A stretch of 64,000 bases of DNA, from assembly GCF_038502225.1 (NCBI RefSeq), contig NC_091372.1, forward strand, positions 2,311,155 through 2,375,154, in the 5' to 3' direction. Positions 20,454-30,982 of this stretch are shown piece by piece; position 1 is the stretch's first letter, and each line of letters opens with the position of its first letter. A program made the translations under genes and the position numbers. The notes beneath the pieces are model-generated. The model was not told the DNA's origin. It made no database searches and worked only from the letters and a program-made list of their open reading frames with translations. Origin of the DNA: Cherax quadricarinatus. Lineage: Eukaryota > Arthropoda > Malacostraca > Decapoda > Parastacidae.

Positions 20454-21440
20454 CAGTGGACCCTCGGTTATCGGCTGTAATTTGTTCCAGAAGGTCGGCC
20501 TAAATCCGAAAAGGCCGATAAGAATTAATGTAGTAAATACAATTAATCTGTTCCAGACACCCAAAATTATTAACAATAAATACATTTTTTGCAGATTAAC
20601 TATAGTTTTACATACACAAAACATTGAGAAAGAAATTTTTACTAATAAATGAACATTACATACCTTTATTGACGACTCTTGTTGGCATATTGAAGAAGTC
20701 GAGGAGGGGAGACAGATTTGGGGTTATTGCTTGGAAGGGGAATCCCCCTCCATAAGAACTTCAGGTATCAAGTCCCTATTTGGGGTTACTTCCCTTCTGT
20801 GTCTTTTACTAGCACTAGGACCAGCTTGAGAGTCACTGTACCCCTGTCGCACAAAAAAAACTGTCCAGGGAGGTCTGTTTCTGGCGTCTCTCTAAGATTT
20901 GCCTGAAGTGGGACAAGGTTTAGTCACTGAACATGTTGCAGATATGGCTTGTTTCAGCTTGGTCAGGGTGACATTTCTCCACAAAACTTGGCAACTCACT
21001 CCACTTAGCACAAATGTCCTTAATCACTGAAGAAGGCACATTTTTCCCTCTCTCTTCCTCCCTCTCTGAAGCAATTTCCTCATCTGCGATCTGTTGCTGT
21101 TCCAGTTGAAGGCGTTGCAGCTCTTCAGTGGTTAGCTCTTCCCTGTTGTCATCGATCAACTCTTCCACATCTGGCCACTCGCATCCAACCCCCTGGACTT
21201 CCCCAAAGCCACAATACATTCCACAACAGGCAGAGGGTTGACAGGGTCAGGGAGTCTTGCTCACTCACCCAGAGACGCAGCCTGACTGACTCATGAATGC
21301 GGCGGAGTGGCGGGTGGACGTGTCCAATACACTCGATTTCCGAGTTGCCAGCCGAAATCCAGGATAGAATTTCGTCCAAAAAAGCGACCAAAATCCGAAT
21401 TGGCTGATATCCGGAACAGCCAATATCCAAGGGTCTACCG
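20454..21440 (-). mobile_element. Tigger/pogo-like deletion derivative T2
   Basis: 987 bp with TA at 20452-20453 and 21441-21442. The left end is CAGTGGACCCTCGGTTATCG and the right end reads GGATATTGGCT-type sequence inverted, ending GGGTCTACCG. It encodes on the minus strand only the C-terminal part of a Tigger-type transposase (20650-21232). Confidence 0.75.
20655..21232 (-). pseudogene. Tigger-type transposase C-terminal remnant in T2
   Basis: The frame shows DVEELIDDNREELTTEEL, KDICAKWSELPSFVEKCHPD, ICNMFSD, then after a stop at 20920 the tail SDSQAGPS and REVTPN, DLIPEVLMEGDSPSKQ. This is the acidic DxxELxxxxxxELTxEEL linker and the KHHPDKA-type C-terminus of Tigger proteins. N-terminal HTH and catalytic parts are absent. 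Confidence 0.65.
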
Positions 21441-21599
21441 TAGCTAAATTGTCAAACGTTGTCATTTTTTTTTTGTGATTCGCAGATTAATTATAACTTA
21501 TATTTTGATTCGGGAAATTTGAGCCTTCCTCCGCTTCCTCAGATCAGACCTCGACTTCCACAGCACCTTCATCGGGTTATCCTAGGTTAAGTCTTCATA

Positions 21600-21645
21600 T
21601 ATAACAATCAAAACTAAGCACCAGACCTACAAGGGTCATACAACT
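21600..21645 (-). mobile_element. Remnant of the I/Nimb-like LINE 3' end
   Basis: Plus-strand ACAATCAAAACTAAGCACCA followed by ACAAGGGTCATAC is the reverse complement of a diverged LINE terminal block. The surrounding 21443-21820 shows nothing else. Confidence 0.4.
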
Positions 21646-21824
21646 AAATCATCACTTTTTATTGGCCTATAATTTGTGCCATCAGGAGCATTCTGTTTTT
21701 TTATGTATTGAGAACCTAAATAAAAATTACATTGTGTGATTTGTGGAAATTTGATGTTGAATTTGGTTTGTGATTTGGTTTCAACTGACAAATGGTGTTT
21801 AGCCTTGTGTTGCTATAACTGTTG

Positions 21825-22040
21825 TTGATTGCTGCTGCTGTTGCTGCTGCTGACTACTGCTGACATTCCTGCTGCTTATATCATTGCTGCTGACATCTCT
21901 GCTGCTTATACCACTGCTGCTGACATCCCTGCTGCTTATATCATTACTACTGACATTCTCACTGCTTATACCACTACTGCTGACATCCCTGTTGCTTATA
22001 CCATTGCTGCTGACTCCTGCTGACATCCCTGCTGTGCTTC
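21825..22040. repeat. Minisatellite, 30-bp unit, about six copies
   Basis: Units of GCTGCTGACATCTCTGCTGC plus TTATACCACT, preceded by a short (GCT)n run. The six-frame ORFs over it (Ser/Asn/Asp-repeat on minus, Leu run on plus) are repeat artefacts. Confidence 0.85.
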
Positions 22041-22104
22041 AGCTTCTCTGATATCCTGTCTACTTTTGCTGTGGAGTGTTTATGACCCTTATGGGTTTAT
22101 AACT

Positions 22105-22211
22105 TTCCCATGAACATATGGTAATAATAATATGTAATAATAATATGTAATATAATAATAATAATGTGTAATATAATAATAATATGTAATAATAATAATA
22201 ATAATAATAAT
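22105..22211. repeat. AT-rich simple repeat, (AATAAT)n with ATGTAAT variants
   Basis: AATATGTAATAAT units grading into pure (AAT)n, which abuts the LINE fragment beginning at 22212. Confidence 0.85.
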
Positions 22212-22547
22212 AATTTTATTTATTTATTTATTTATTTATTATAAATTTGAGCACACATACAGAGGTACAAAAAAATACAGATAAGAGCAGCATGCCAAAG
22301 CCACTTATACTATGCATAGCATTACGGGCTGGCTTAAAATTAACTTAAGATTAACTAAGCAATGATGAAGTCAGTGATAAAACATTAATGTAAACAGATT
22401 ACTATAAAGCACAAGTGAGTATTACAAAGACAGGTCATATGGTTGCATTCAGTCATATGAAGGATTCTGTTAGGTAGTGTATTTAAAAAATAATAAAGTT
22501 AGATTCGGTTTTAGGTTTAACATTTATGTGATATAATTGTGAGAAAC

Positions 22548-22548
<1 letters not shown>
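22212..22548 (-). mobile_element. 3' UTR fragment of the CR1-group LINE family seen at 35500-35862
   Basis: The plus strand starts TTTTATTTATTTATTTATTT and continues with the reverse complement of the 3' UTR at 35480-35860 (for example GCATAGCATTACGGGCTGGC). It has no coding part. It is flanked on both sides by (AAT)n, which suggests insertion into that microsatellite. Confidence 0.8.

Positions 22549-22590
<42 letters not shown>
22549..22590. repeat. (ATA)n trinucleotide repeat
   Basis: About 14 ATA units between the LINE 3' UTR fragment and the T3 element. Confidence 0.95.
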
Positions 22591-22592
<2 letters not shown>

Positions 22593-22593
<1 letters not shown>

Positions 22594-23591
22594 AGTGGAC
22601 CCCGGTATACGATATTAATCCGTTCCTAAGGGCTCATCGTATGCCAAAATTATCGGAAGGCGAATTAATTTTCTCCATAAGAAATAATGGAAATCAAATT
22701 AAACCATGCAAGACACCCAAAAGTATGAAAAAAAAATTTTACCACATGAAATATTAAGTTTAATGCACACAAACTGAAGAAGACATGCACAGTTTGTAGT
22801 ACTCTACTAACAATAGAATACATGACACTTACCTTTAATGAAGATCTGGTGATGATTGATGGGATGGGAGAAGGGGAGAGCGTGGAAGTTGTTAATGTTT
22901 AGAAGGGGAATCCCCTTCCATTAGGACTTGAGGTAGCAAGTCCTTTTCTGGGGTTACTTCCCTTCTTCTTTTAATGCCACTAGGACCAGCTTGAGAGTCA
23001 CTGGACCTCTGTCGCACAACAAATCTGTCCATAGAGCTCTGTACCTCCCGTTCCTTTACGATTTGTCTAAAATGAGCCACAACATTGTCATTGTAATAGT
23101 CACCAGCACGGCTTGCAATAGCTCTGTTAGGGTGATTTTCATTCATAAAGGTTTGCAGTTCAACCCACTTTGCAAACATTTTCTTAATTTTTGAAGTAGG
23201 CACAATGGATTCCACAACTGGCATAGGCTTCTCAGGGTTAGTCCCAAACCCTTCAAAATCTTTCTTAATTTTCATACTAATTCTCACCCTTTTTACCACA
23301 GGGTTGGCACTAAAAGCATTCTTGGGGCTCATGGTGACTTACTTTGCTGAAACAAACACCAAAAACACTGTGATAATATGGAATGTACCAAATGTATGCT
23401 TTGATGCGAGCACACTGGCTGGCTTGTAAACACTGGCACGCACGGGGCAGTTCAGGCCACATGTGGACATGTCCCGGACGAATCGCGTGTGGCGGGTTTT
23501 TAGCGAGTGGCGAGGCAAAATTTTTGCATTAAAATGTATCGTATACCGGATTTAACGTATACCGATGCCATCGAACGCCGGGGGTCCACTG
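22593..23591 (-). mobile_element. Tigger/pogo-like deletion derivative T3
   Basis: 999 bp, TA at 22591-22592 and 23592-23593, TIRs CAGTGGACCCCGGTATACGA (left) and CAGTGGACCCCCGGCGTTCG (right, reverse complement). It has the same structure as T1, with an intact short ORF on the minus strand. Confidence 0.85.
22892..23332 (-). CDS. 146-aa fused Tigger-type transposase fragment
   Basis: An intact ORF from ATG (23332) to stop (22892). Residues 1-27 are the basic N-terminus of Tigger proteins (MSPKNAFSANPVVKRVRISM). It then jumps to a linker (NPEKPMPVVESIV) and the C-terminal block KWVELQTFMNENHPNRA, YYNDNVVAHFRQIV, SSMDRF and a basic GIKRRREVT tail. The HTH/CENP-B DNA-binding domain and all DDE residues are missing, so it cannot be a transposase. 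The same fusion in T1 shows it was spread as a unit. Whether the peptide is made is unknown. Confidence 0.65.
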   Translation of the reverse strand: MSPKNAFSANPVVKRVRISMKIKKDFEGFGTNPEKPMPVVESIVPTSKIKKMFAKWVELQTFMNENHPNRAIASRAGDYYNDNVVAHFRQIVKEREVQSSMDRFVVRQRSSDSQAGPSGIKRRREVTPEKDLLPQVLMEGDSPSKH

Positions 23592-23639
23592 TAATTGAAA
23601 GTGAACAATTTTGCTTGTTTATTCTTTTATGACCAAGTA

Positions 23640-23788
23640 TTCCAGTCTTAAAATTACTTTAGTAAGTAAAAAAGTTTATTTAAATAAGGTATACCTAAAT
23701 ACAGTTATCATACATAGTATAAATTATCTAAGATAACCCAAAAAAGTCAAAGTGACTTATTTCCAATGGGGTCCTTGGACTTAAAATG
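23640..23788 (-). mobile_element. Tail fragment of a decapod-type SINE
   Basis: Contains TAAATTATCTAAGATAACCC, AAAAAAGTCAAAGTGAC and TTATTTCCAATGGGGTCCTT, matching the body of the SINE at 24060-24345 and the tail at 39043-39110. It ends where the MITE at 23791 starts. Confidence 0.5.
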
Positions 23789-23790
23789 TA

Positions 23791-23993
23791 CAGTGGTACC
23801 GCAAGTTTCGAACAGCTCCCAACTCGAACAGTTGTGTAAGTGTATTATTGTAAGTGCTTTTGTAAGTGTACTTTTGGGGGTCTGAAACGGATTAATCTAA
23901 TTTACATTATTCCTTATTGGAACAAATTCGTTCGGTAACGGCACTCGAACAGCCTTCTGGAATGAATTATGGCTGAAACTTGGGGTACCACTG
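23791..23993 (+). mobile_element. 203-bp MITE, copy 1
   Basis: TA flanks (23789-23790, 23994-23995) and inverted ends CAGTGGTACCGCAAGTTTCG and (reverse complement of right) CAGTGGTACCCCAAGTTTCA. It is non-coding. Exactly the same length as the copies at 50684 and 62309. Confidence 0.85.
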
Positions 23994-24059
23994 TATTAAT
24001 AGGATAAATCCACGTCTTTACCTGACACTTAAGATAGGATGAGATAGGATTTTGTTTGG

Positions 24060-24345
24060 ATTTTTTACCCTGGAGGGTTAGCCACCCAGGATAACCCAAG
24101 AAAGTCAAGGTGACATTGAGGACTGTCTGTCTTATTTCCATTGTGATCTTTCAATCTTGTCCCCCAGGATGCCACCCACACCATTTGACTTTCACCCAGG
24201 TACCTACTTACTGCTAGGTGAACAGGGACAGCAGATGTAAAGAAACACACCCAGTGTTTCCACTTGGCTGGGGATTGAACCACGGACGCTGTGTGTGATG
24301 TGAGAGCGTTACTTAGCAGGCCGCTGTGTGACCCTTTTTGGTTTA
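24060..24345 (-). mobile_element. tRNA-related SINE
   Basis: On the minus strand a Pol III B-box-like GTGGTTCAATCCCC lies near the 5' end (about 24270-24285), preceded by GCTAAGTAACGCTCTCAC, a possible degenerate A box. The body contains CCTAGCAGTAAGTAGGTACC and GGTGGCATCCTGGGGGACAA, and it ends AAGTCAAGGTGAC-type, GGGTTATCCTGGGTGGCTAA. The layout is that of a tRNA head plus conserved body. A degraded copy is at 51400-51715. Confidence 0.6.
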
Positions 24346-24364
24346 GCGCTTCATTTTTTATTAT

Positions 24365-24644
24365 ATAGCCTCTCCTCACTTAACGAAGGAGTTTCGTTCC
24401 TGAGACCTCGTCGGTAAACGAATTCGCTGCTAAGTGAGGAACATACTATAATGGTAGTGGGTTTGTGTTAATCATCTTTGATATTGTTTTGATGTCAACC
24501 ATTGCACCATTTATAACGTTTCTGGTATATTTGTAAATGTTTATACAGTAGTTTACTGTACATGTATATTGTAATAAACAGAATAGAGGTATGCATACTG
24601 GTCAGAGAGCCTATCATAAGTCAGAGTCATCGGTAAACGAGTGC
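24365..24644. mobile_element. Non-coding MITE, TATAGCCTCTCCTCACTTAACG type, copy 1
   Basis: Begins TAGCCTCTCCTCACTTAACG and shares its body (ATCTTTGATATTGTTTTGAT, TAATAAACAGAATAGAGG, GCATACTGGTCAGAGAGCCT) with 51719-52041. The right inverted end is replaced by the next MITE. A third terminus is at 50319-50345. Confidence 0.6.
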
Positions 24645-24765
24645 AGTGGTACCTTGACTTACGTGTTCCCCAATTTATGAGTTTTCTGAGTTATGAGCCG
24701 TCACTCTGTTGATTTTTTGCTTTGAGTTGCAAGCCAAAATCCAAGTTACGAGCGAGTTTCAGTTA
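24645..24765. mobile_element. MITE fragment, CAGTGGTACCTTGACTTACG end
   Basis: Left inverted repeat and about 120 bp of a Tc1/mariner-type MITE related to the 203-bp family; its right part is missing where the LINE at 24766 begins. Confidence 0.5.
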
Positions 24766-25901
24766 TGCCTCCACTCCAAGTCGGTCGATGGATCTATAAT
24801 TTCCTCACTAACAGAACACAGAGAGTAGTCGTCAACAGAGTAAAGTCCGAGGCAGCTATGGTGAAAAGCTCTGTTCCACAAGGCACAGTACTAGCTCCCA
24901 TCTTGTTCCTCATCCTCATATCCGACATAGACAAGGATGTCAGCCACAGCACCGTGTCTTCCTTTGCAGATGACACCCGAATCTGCATGACAGTGTCTTC
25001 CATTGCAGACACTGCAAGCCTCCAGGCGGACATCAACCAAATCTTTCAGTGGGCTGCGGAAAACAATATGAAGTTCAACGATGAGAAATTTCAATTACTC
25101 AGATATGGTAAACATGAGGAAATTAAATCTTCATCAGAGTACAAAACAAATTCTGGCCACAAAATAGAGGGAAACACCAACGTCAAAGACCTGGGAGTGA
25201 TTATGTCGGAGGATCTCACCTTCAAGGACCATAACATTGTATCAATCGCATCTGCTAGAAAAATGACAGGATGGATAATGAGAACCTTCAAAACTAGGGA
25301 GGCCAAGCCCATGATGACACTCTTCAGGTCACTTGTTCTATCTAGGCTGGAATATTGCTGCACTCTAACAGCACCTTTCAAGGCAGGTGAAATTGCCGAC
25401 CTAGAAAATGTACAGAGAACTTTCACGGCGCGCATAACGGAGATAAAACACCTCAATTACTGGGAGCGCTTGAGGTTTCTAAACCTGTATTCCCTGGAAC
25501 GCAGGAGGGAGAGATACATGATTATATACACCTGGAAAATCCTAGAGGGACTAGTACCGAACTTGCACACGAAAATCACTCACTACGAAAGCAAAAGACT
25601 TGGCAGACGATGCACCATCCCCCCAATGAAAAGCAGGGGTGTCACTAGCACGTTAAGAGACCATACAATAAGTGTCAGGGGCCCGAGACTGTTCAACTGC
25701 CTCCCAGCACACATAAGGGGGATTACCAACAGACCCCTGGCAGTCTTCAAGCTGGCACTGGACAAGCAAATAAAGTCAGTTCCTGATCAACTGGGCTGTG
25801 GCTCGTACGTTGGTTTGCGTGCAGCCAGCAGCAACAGCCTGTTTGATCAGGGGCTGATCCACCAGGAGGCCTGGTCACAGACCGGGCCGCGGGGGCGTTA
25901 A
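24766..25901 (+). CDS. Reverse transcriptase C-terminal part, open frame of about 378 codons
   Basis: The frame shows SSVPQGTVLAPILFLILISD, then FADDTRICM (catalytic box), NMKFNDEKFQLLRYG, LGVIMSEDLTFKDH (thumb), SRLEYCCTLTAPF, LENVQRTFTARI, LYSLERRRERYMIIYTWKIL and a C-terminal GPRLFNCLPAHIRG. This is the order for CR1/L2-type LINEs, and no RNase H follows. There is no endonuclease and no start codon of its own, so this is a long uninterrupted fragment, suggesting a fairly recent insertion. Confidence 0.75.
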
Positions 25902-25975
25902 CCCCCGAAACTCTCTCCAGGTAAACTCCAGGTAAACTCTCTGGAGAGAGGAAATATGAAAAACCTCGATAGTAA
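24766..25975 (+). mobile_element. CR1/L2-like LINE, 5'-truncated
   Basis: Starts inside reverse transcriptase and includes the full C-terminal part and 3' UTR. The UTR ends with CTCTCCAGGTAAACTCCAGG-type units. The same 3' end occurs at 52796-52915 (minus) and 63895-64000. Confidence 0.8.
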
Positions 25976-25983
25976 CATAACAT

Positions 25984-26242
25984 TGTGAAGGCTTACTCAG
26001 CCCTGTAATAACTTCAGACACGTCACCTTTCGGGGGGGGGGGGGAGAAGGAGGGGAAGGGATAGCGGGAGCTAGACTGACCCTACCTTAACAAGCAGCCG
26101 GCAGTCAAATTATTACTTTCGGGGTGGGGGAAAAAAGACGGGAATAGCGGGAGCTTGACTTACCTTAACAAGTAGCCAGCAATGAAAGTATTGTTACTAT
26201 ATACTCCCTCGCTACTCCTATCTATTGAACTTTTCCCTCACA
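25984..26242 (-). repeat. 3' LTR of copy 1, internally deleted
   Basis: Only 259 bp against about 960-1070 bp in copy 2. The inner about 700-750 bp between CTTCAGAC and CACGTCACCTTT is missing. What remains are the two LTR ends and one of the CCGGCAGTCAAATTATTACT-type subrepeats. Confidence 0.8.
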
Positions 26243-26354
26243 CTCCCCCATACCAAGACTTATAGTCAAGGAGTATAAGAAGAATAGGGGAGGAAAAAGT
26301 TCTAACATATGGAAGTCGCGTAAGGCAAGAAATCTACTGACGGTCACGACTTAA

Positions 26355-28770
26355 CTAGTCAGAGAAATAATTGGATGAACCATTGATATACACAATATGG
26401 AACTTAAAAGCCTGGAGTGCCAATGTCCACCTCAAGAGGCGACTGTTGGTTCCCTTAAAAGTTTCTAGGTATATCAAAGGTTTGTGTTCCGTTTCTAAAA
26501 TGAATTCTTTTCCCAGCAAATAAAATTTAAGTTTGGAGATACCCCACACAAGGGTCAAACATTCCTTTTCTATGGTGGAGTATCTTGTTTCTGCGGGAAG
26601 GAGTTTCCGGCTTAGAAGCATACAGGGAAGGGAGTACCATCATGGTATTGTAGTAACACCGCACCTAAGCCAGTATTGGAGGCATCAGTTCTTAAGCAAA
26701 ATGTTTTATTAATATCTGGAATCTTAAGTATAGGGTCTTTCGAAAAGATACTTTTAATCTCATTAAACTTTTCCCGAGCTACGTCGGAAAGTTCAAGAGG
26801 TTCCTTCACAGACTTTTTAAGGAAGTCGGGTAAGATGCCTGTAAGATCAGTAAGGTTCAGGATAAACCGTGCTTAAAAATTTACAGAAGAAAGCTACGCA
26901 TGAGCTTCTTGGTTTTGGGGAATTTAAATTCTAATAAAGCTTTGATCTTACTGGGGAGAGGCTGCAGAGAGTTATTAGAAAGTATCAGTCCAAGATATCT
27001 AATCTTGTTATACCCAAGGAAGCATTTCTTCGGCTTGGCAGTGAGGCCATGTGAGTGTAACCTACGCAAAACTGATGTTAATGTTTGGATATGTTAGCCC
27101 CACGTGGATGTCATTACGTAAATGTTATCAAAATAAACTGAAATATTTGGCATATTACCCAAGACCTTTCTCATCAGTCTCACGTAGGTAGCACAGGCAG
27201 TTACCAAACCGAAGGGCATAGTTCTATATTGCATCAGTCCTTGGTGTGTAGGAAAAGCGGTGTACTGCTTAGAAGAAGGATCTAACATTACTTGATGATA
27301 TGCCTGCACAATATCTATCTCTGAAAAGAAGGAAGCGTCATAAAATTTGTGTAGATCGCTATCTGTTAAGGGCATAGGCTCAGCATCCCACCGAGTTATA
27401 GCATTAAGGCCTCTGAAGTCAATAGGAAGTCTATATGAATTATCCTCCTCCTTAACCATGACTGCTGGTGAATAATATGAAGATACTGAAGGTTCGATGA
27501 TCTTTAGTTTTAATAATTTGTCTACCTCTCGGTCAAATGCATCCCTAAGGTGAACTGGAACTGGGTATAATTTTCATTTGATTGGATTGTCCGTCACTAA
27601 GTCAATCTTATGGACTACCGTGGAGGTAACACCTGGAATATCAGTAAAGACATCTGAAAAGTTACTCACACATTGAAGTAGTTCATGTCTCTTGTGGTCA
27701 TCCAAAGATTCATTAATATTAATGTTGGTTGCGTCCGAGTGGTCAAGAGTCACCAAGTCATGTAGTTCTTCATCATAGTCTAAGATAGAGGTGTCAATTA
27801 CGCACACCTTACATTCTTCAGTTGTTGTATCAAGTTCGTGTGGAAAAACTAAGTCAAAGTTATTAAGGCAGTTGACCGAATTTCTTCGGTAATATTTCTT
27901 AAGGATGTTGATATGATAAAGCTTAGGTTTCCCCTTGACTTCTATGAGGTAGACAACTTTCCCACAAATTTTTAATACTTTATATGGACCTTTCCATGCT
28001 ACTAATAATTTATTTGACTTGATAGGCAAAAGTACAAGAACTTCATCCCCTACTTTAAAATTTCTCCTCTGACTTTTGGGATCAAAATAGGTTTTGTACT
28101 GGTCCATTGACAAGCTTAGGTTTTTCGAAACTATGTCAGAGGTCTCCTCAAGTTTGGATCTAAGGTCAAGGAGAAACTGGTAAGAAGACTGAACCTCAGC
28201 ACTCACCTCCTCATTAGTCCATAAGTCATGAAGGATGGACAATGGGCCTCTGGCCTGTCTACCATAGAGAAGTTCAAAAGGTGAAAACCCCAAAGAGTCA
28301 CTGGGAACTTCCCTCATGTCAAACAAAGCACAGGGTAGGTAACGATGCCACTCCTTAGGTTTAAGGGAGCAAAGTTTCCTTAAAATGGACTTTAGAATCG
28401 AATGCTGGCGCTCAATCCTCCCATTACAGCTGGGATGATAGGGTGTGGTGAAGAGAGGCTTCACTCCCAGAGATTGGTATAGATGTTGCATTAAGTCAGA
28501 TGTGAATTGTGTCCCACGGTCAGACAAAATTTCTCTAGGGATGCCCACTCTGGAGAAGATGGACAAAAGGGCTTCAGCCACCTCTGTAGTGGTTATGGTC
28601 TTTAAGGGTATGGCTTCAGGGAAACTCAAAGCATAATCAACTAATGTTAATATATATCTATGTCCCCCAGATGAAAGTGGAGATAAAGGACCAACGATGT
28701 CAATAGCTACTCTTTCGAAAGGTACCGTAAAGACTGGCATTTTGACCATAGGTACTCGCCTGGTACCTCA
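26355..28770 (-). pseudogene. Integrase, reverse transcriptase and RNase H of copy 1
   Basis: From 28749 downward: integrase core with VAIDIVGPLSPL, LSDRGTQFTSD and NGRIERQHSILK (the D, D, E residues), then an SH3-like end with FKVGDEVLVLLPIKS. After about 27600 a linker leads to reverse transcriptase with YRLPIDFRGLNAITRW, SEIDIVQAYHQVML, YRTMPFGLVTACATY and VYFDNIYVMTS, where Gypsy elements normally have YxDD. RNase H follows with LRTDASNTGLGAVLLQ and YSTIEKECLTLVWG, ending about 26355. Stops include TGA at the ends of the integrase frame and before RT (CpG-type changes relative to copy 2) and frame breaks near 26880. Confidence 0.8.
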
Positions 28771-30982
28771 GGAGGATGACAGTTGGCAAACTTTACACGA
28801 TCTACAATAGGTAGTGATATCTGAGGATATTTTTGGCCAAAAATAGGTTTCCCTAATTTTATTTAAGGTTTTACGATGCGAGAAATGTCCGGCCACTGGC
28901 AGGTCATGAGTCATTTTAAGAACAGTCTCTCTGCATTGACTTGGAACAACTAAGATGGAATAGTCTGTCTCATCTGAATTTAATTTGAATACTGACTTGT
29001 ACAAGATACCTTTTATATATTCAAATTTATATGAAAAGTTTTTCCTTTGGTTAACTTGATTTTGTTTAGTGGCATTATGGCAATTCTGAAGAGAAGGGCA
29101 ATTACGTTGTAAATTGACAAAGGAGTCCTTCGATATGTCTAAAGGCTTGAAGTCAGGGAAAATCAAAGGATGGACAGTAGGAGAAGCCTGGGCTTTGGTC
29201 TGAGCCCTAGTCAAGACATTTATAGTATTGGAGGTGATATCTTCACTTTCATCTAATAAGTGAACCGGTGATCCTACTACCTCGCTTTCGAGAGTAGCAT
29301 CACTGGTTTTTAATCCCACATGAATCTCACGAGACATTGTCTCATCTGAACTTTCGAGGGGCTTCTCTGACTCTACAGAAAGAGGATCTGAAACACCTAT
29401 GTCCATCTTTGGTGATGAAAGGTCAACCTCAGAAGGAAGAATGGCACCTTTTACATTACCTATTAGTACAGAGCAAGAAGTGATGGGAGCTAGTACAGCT
29501 TCAGACCAACCTGTGAACCATTTAGACTTAATGTAACAACGGATGGTAGGAAAAGTGTCCGTACGGCCCAAGTTGTCTGAAAGTATAGCAGAGGAATGAG
29601 TTTCTTTAAGATTTGGGAACAGCTTATCAGAAATGACTATACATGTGCATCCAGTGTCTCGTAAAATGGTAGATACATTAAGTCCATTAACTGTTCCTGA
29701 ACAGAAGGGTGCTTGGTTATTACAGTCTTTAAAACATTTTCCAACTTTTTGGACCTTCTTAGAAGGACAATCTGGACGTTTATGTCCCTTAACACCACAC
29801 AAATGACGAACTGGAATAAAAGAAGTCATTTTACTTTCCATTAGAGGCTTTGATTTCTTAAGGTCTGATGAACCCTTGCCCTTAGGGTTCGATAACTTTA
29901 GGTCTTTATAGGAATTGTGAGCCTTAGCATACAGGTCAGCAGCCTCAGCAACTTCCTCAGCTTTAATCAGGTTACGTTCTCTGATGAATGTTCGAATCTG
30001 ATGGGGAAGAGCTGTCAGGAACTGGTCAGCAACCATGAAGTCTCTAAGAGATTCATAACTGCGACCAATTCCTGAACTCTCTATCCAAAAGTCGAACAAA
30101 CGAAAGAGTGTTACCTGTAACTGCTGAAAGTTCTGGCCAGGCTGTAAGGTGGCATACCTGAAATCTTTCCTGTAAGAATTAGTGGTTTTTTGATATTCTT
30201 TAAGGATTGCCTTCTTCAGTAGGTTATAATTACATATGATATCCTGCGACAAAGTTGCATAGATATTCAAGGCTGTACCAGAAAATAACATTCCTAACCT
30301 GGTAGCCCAGGTGTCAGCAGGCCATTCACAGAGGGTAGCGGTATTTTCAAACCTGATAATGTATGAAGTTATGTCTTCCCCCTCTGTGAAGGGAGGTAAA
30401 TTAGGTGTTGGAATATGTGCACTGACTGCACGTTGTTCCATTACTCCTTCCTCTAATTGTTGTGTAAAAGTTAACTTTTTATTCTCTAATTCAAGGCGAG
30501 ATTTTTCGAGCTCGCGATCCTTTTCTTTATTAACTCAAGTTCTCTAGCTTTTTCCTCAACTTCTCTATCCTTTGCTCTTTTCTCAAGTTCTCTTATTTTA
30601 GCCTGTTCCTCACGTATTTTAGCCTGTTCCTCACGTATTTTAGCCTGTTCCTCACGTATTTTAGCCTGTTCCTCACGTTCTCTAGCTCTTTCTTCACGAT
30701 CAAGTCTATCACGCTCCTTTTTGTCTTCTCTTTCTCTTTCTAACTGTCTTTCTTGGATTTCTCTCTCAATTCTCTCTCTCTCCTTTTTCTCCTGTCTTTC
30801 AAGGTTCTCTCTCTCCTTATTCTCTTCTCTTTCGATTCTCTCTCTCTCCTTTTCTTCTTCTCTTTCCCTTTCTGTCTCTCTTCTCTATCAATTCTCTCTC
30901 TTTCAAGTCTTTCCTGGATCTTAGCACTAATGAAAGATTCTAAATTTTTCCCTGTTATTCCTAACTTACTTCCAGCGTTCAT
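28768..30982 (-). pseudogene. Gag, protease and integrase zinc finger of copy 1
   Basis: Begins near 30970 with GSKLGITGKNLESFISAKIQ and a long Arg/Glu/Lys-rich coiled-coil stretch that includes four KIREEQA-type 21-bp repeats (30598-30681). A frame break precedes the 557-codon ORF (30441-28768). That ORF contains a capsid-like region, a zinc knuckle HLCGVKGHKRPDC, an aspartic protease DTG (RDTGCTCIVIS) and, unusually next, the integrase HHCC region (HDLPVAGHFSHRKTLNKI, then CRSCKVCQLSS). It stops at TGA where copy 2 has CGA. Confidence 0.75.

Noticed and set aside
21799..22026. Ser/Asn/Asp-repeat ORF with a Gln run on the minus strand
   Set aside because: It is a read-through of a 30-bp minisatellite and has no domain or flanking gene structure.
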